From contig NC_054742.1 in assembly GCF_018143015.1 (NCBI RefSeq), forward strand, positions 55,933,195-55,997,194: a stretch of 64,000 nt of DNA, given 5' to 3'. The notes beneath the pieces were generated by a model. It worked only from the letters and a program-made list of their open reading frames with translations, ran no database searches and had not been told where the DNA came from. The DNA comes from Lytechinus variegatus (taxonomy: Eukaryota > Echinodermata > Echinoidea > Temnopleuroida > Toxopneustidae). The position numbers and the translations under genes are program-made. Positions within the stretch are counted from its first letter, which is position 1, and the number at the start of each line of letters is the position of its first letter. Shown here piece after piece: positions 61,501 to 64,000 of this stretch.

Positions 61501-64000
61501 TAAAAGCAGAGTAAGTCTGAAACGTCAGTTGGATTAGCAAAATTGTAATAATGGCATCTATTTTATGTAAAACAGGTCAAATCTGGAGAATTTTGCATTT
61601 CAAAACAAAATGAAAAAACGTCATGTGCATAATTTACTTAGAGTCCTGCATTCAGTAGGCCTATTTAAGAATTTATATAGACTGGTTTTTGTAGACTCAT
61701 TATTTTTCAACAAATCCAAAAAGTTGGTTCAAATAAAATAATCTCAATTCATTTTGCATGAATATTTGCTTTAAGCAACAGCTGATAGGTTCATATTATA
61801 AACAATATGCGTTGGTTTATAAAATTCTGAAAGAGTTCATTTTTTGTTAAGCCAAGATAATGATCACGAACATTTCTTTATTTTTCTAAATACTGGGTTA
61901 AAAAACCAACGCTAAACATTCAAATCAAGAAATATATATTATTCAAAATTCATTTTATGTTTTAGTATATAGTTGTTAATAAACTGATACGTAAACAAAA
62001 TAGACTTCAAATAAATGGACTATTAAACTTGATTTGATATGACTTAAAATGAAATACAATGGAGAAAAATTAAGTAAAACTTAATATTTGTGTAACTTTA
62101 CTGTATTTTTTTATCCTGTCGTGTCAAGATTTGTCTTCACGTTATAATTCACAGACGTATCTTTCCTGGAATTAATATGATATATATACCGCCATAATCA
62201 AGAAAACTAAGTTGATCAAAGCTCTTAAGCATGTTTTGTATCTGGTGGTGAGCCTTAAAATACGATATCTCTAATATCATAAAACATTGCACATTATTTT
62301 ACAAAGATTCCTCTCATTCTTGTTTGGGGGAAATGAATTTTCCAATGATATTGCATTCGAATGATGACCAAATCATTTAAAATAAATTTTCGAACTTTGA
62401 TTGGAAGTCGATTTATTCTGATTACGTGTTTATTTTTACAATATTTTCAAGGTATAAAGGCGGCATCTTTGATGGAGAGAGAGAAAGTGGAAGGGGAGCA
62501 TTGGCAAAAGGAAATTAAGAAGTGGAGAAAGGGAAAGATATTACAAAAAATAACTGGTGTCATGATAGTGTGTGTTTGAATATGTGAAAAAAAGTTAATA
62601 AATATAATCATGGCTCATATCCTGGAATCATTATGGAGCCAGGGGATAAATTGTACAAAAAATATACTTTTATACCCTATACTTCAAGTTTATTGCACAA
62701 TGAGTTATTGGTAACATTGATCAAAATCATTGCCGTTAATGAAACACAATGTAGGATTCTTACGGCAACAATATTTCCCGTATCCTACAGTTTTATCTAT
62801 TTTTATAGGATACTTTAAATCACATTTATTAACCAACCATCCAATAAATATGTCAAATATGAATTTTGCTCGAATTTAAAAATTTGCATCATCTCCCAAT
62901 TTAATCTTAAATATTAATCAACCTTTCCCCTGTATATATCTCCAATCTTTTCATTTGCATTATTGCGCTATTTGCACTATTTCGGAAGTTTATATTATGG
63001 GATGTGATGGCCTTAAAATAATTTCATAAGGCACCGTTGTTTGCGATCGCATACATTCGTAATTCCGAAGCTTCGTAATTCCGAAGGTTCGGTTATTCCG
63101 AAGGTTCGTATTTCCGAAGGTTCGTAATTCCGAAGGTTCCGAAAACGAAATAAGGTTCGTAATTCCGAAGGTTCGTTAATCCGAAAACAAAATGAGGTTC
63201 GTAATTCCGAAGATTCGTCAATCCGAAAACGAAATAAGGTTCGTTAATCCGAAAACGAAATAAGGTTCGTTAATCCGAAAACGAAATAAGGTTCGTAATT
63301 CCGAAGGTTCGTTAATCCGAAAACGAAATAAGGTTCGTAATTCCGAAGGTTCGTTAATCCGAAAACGAAATAAGGTTCGTTAATCCGAAAATTAAATAAG
63401 GTTCGTATTTCCGAAAATGAAAATTATTCAGTTTGGTAACAAAAACGGTGTTGTCATTACAAGATTACACGATATTCTGCAATGATAGTAATAACGATCG
63501 ATGATACATGCGTGTGTTGTGGCCAAAAGCATGTATTTCATTAAGAATTCAATAGGCGCCCTGATCAAGCATTTTATCTGAGCAATTGCTGCCTAAGCAA
63601 ATGGTTTAAAGATGCAGGGATCAAGTGTGTTGGTCGCGTGCGAGTAACCATAGATAATAGAATTTGTATTGGAGGGGATGTCATTTTTTATAACAGCTTC
63701 TGCTGGTAATAAAAATAAAAATAATACTAATAATGATCCTTGTGAGATGTTGAAAGTGCGAATCGCAAGCTCAAACTAGTAGACATTTCATGTAACAAGA
63801 CGTGAACTTAAACATTCTGAGCATTTTTTGTAATCCTGAGAAAAATGTGTATCTTTCTAAAAAATTAACTCGAGGGCGAGCTGTAATTTGTTTATATACT
63901 GACCTGGGGCCCGTTGCAAAACTCAGGTTGTTTTTACCGGAGTTTTTGCTCTGTGCTAAAGGCATAATGGCGGAAATCAGACTAACCTTAGTTTTCAGTT
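61501..64000. other. 3' flank of copy 3; no gene seen
   Basis: An AATAAA overlaps the stop codon of copy 3 (61499-61504) and another lies at about 61732, either of which could serve as a polyadenylation signal. The rest is AT-rich, with a minisatellite at 63053-63416. The window ends with 'GGGGCCCGTTGCAAAACTC', a sequence typical of repeat ends. Short open frames here look random. Confidence 0.5.
63053..63416. repeat. Minisatellite, TTCGTAATTCCGAAGG / TTCGTTAATCCGAAAACG units
   Basis: About nine to eleven units of variable length, built from two half-units 'GGTTCGTAATTCCGAA' and 'GGTTCGTTAATCCGAAAAC', the second followed by GAAATAA. Each half-unit is near-palindromic (TTCG...CGAA). No coding. 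Confidence 0.85.

Noticed and set aside
63053-63416. Possible CRISPR-like array
   Set aside because: Units are direct neighbours without unique spacers, and the context is an animal genome; it is a minisatellite.

Overview
This is animal genomic DNA, AT-rich and full of repeats, with small phase-conserved exons separated by long introns. The repeat fauna suggests a marine invertebrate deuterostome, most likely an echinoderm such as a sea urchin. It includes a Ngaro-type tyrosine-recombinase retrotransposon with an SGNH hydrolase, TTAA-flanked palindromic MITEs, tRNA-derived SINEs with the 'CACATTGTGCTGCACTC' body, and repeats of the 'CTCGCGCTTCGCGCTC' kind. The species assignment is an inference.

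The only host genes I can support are three paralogues of one secreted enzyme, reconstructed exon by exon. Copy 1 (minus, 26481 to 730) and copy 2 (minus, 45408 to 28214) lie head to tail. Each has 13 exons of identical lengths and encodes 482 residues. Copy 3 (plus, 47989 to 61500) is more diverged and stands head to head with copy 2. The predicted protein has a signal peptide, a short Cys-rich N-terminal segment, a phospholipase C X-type (PLC-like phosphodiesterase) barrel with both catalytic histidines (AHNxY and RIAHLG) and the IELDNW acid motif, a Cys/Trp-rich C-terminal domain, and a hydrophobic C-terminal tail that suggests a GPI anchor. Copies 1 and 2 share a GC-AG intron after exon 9. 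Copy 3 uses GT-AG there, but its small exon for the first catalytic histidine has no recognisable donor.

Layout. 1-729: 3' flank of copy 1. 730-10510: copy 1 exons 13 to 2. 10511-26427: its roughly 16 kb intron 1, holding a TTAA MITE, a 1.6 kb palindromic region and a 12.3 kb young Ngaro-type element (13209-25550), itself invaded by a hAT element that carries a second hAT element. 26428-26481: copy 1 exon 1. 26482-28213: spacer with a microsatellite and a SINE. 28214-45408: copy 2, whose intron 9 holds a GGTATT/GGTACT hexamer array containing two oppositely oriented, 5'-truncated LINEs. 45409-47988: spacer between the divergent 5' ends of copies 2 and 3. 47989-61500: copy 3, with several MITEs, SINEs and a larger TIR element in its introns. 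61501-64000: 3' flank with a 'TTCGTAATTCCGAAGG' minisatellite.

The tandem duplication unit can be bounded: about 264 to 27000 matches about 27375 to 46080. Insertions present in only one unit (the Ngaro, the TTAA MITE, the LINE pair, one SINE) came after the duplication. The most interesting biological signal is a 13-residue loop directly after the second catalytic histidine. It differs at 8 of 13 positions between copies 1 and 2, while neighbouring exons are almost identical.
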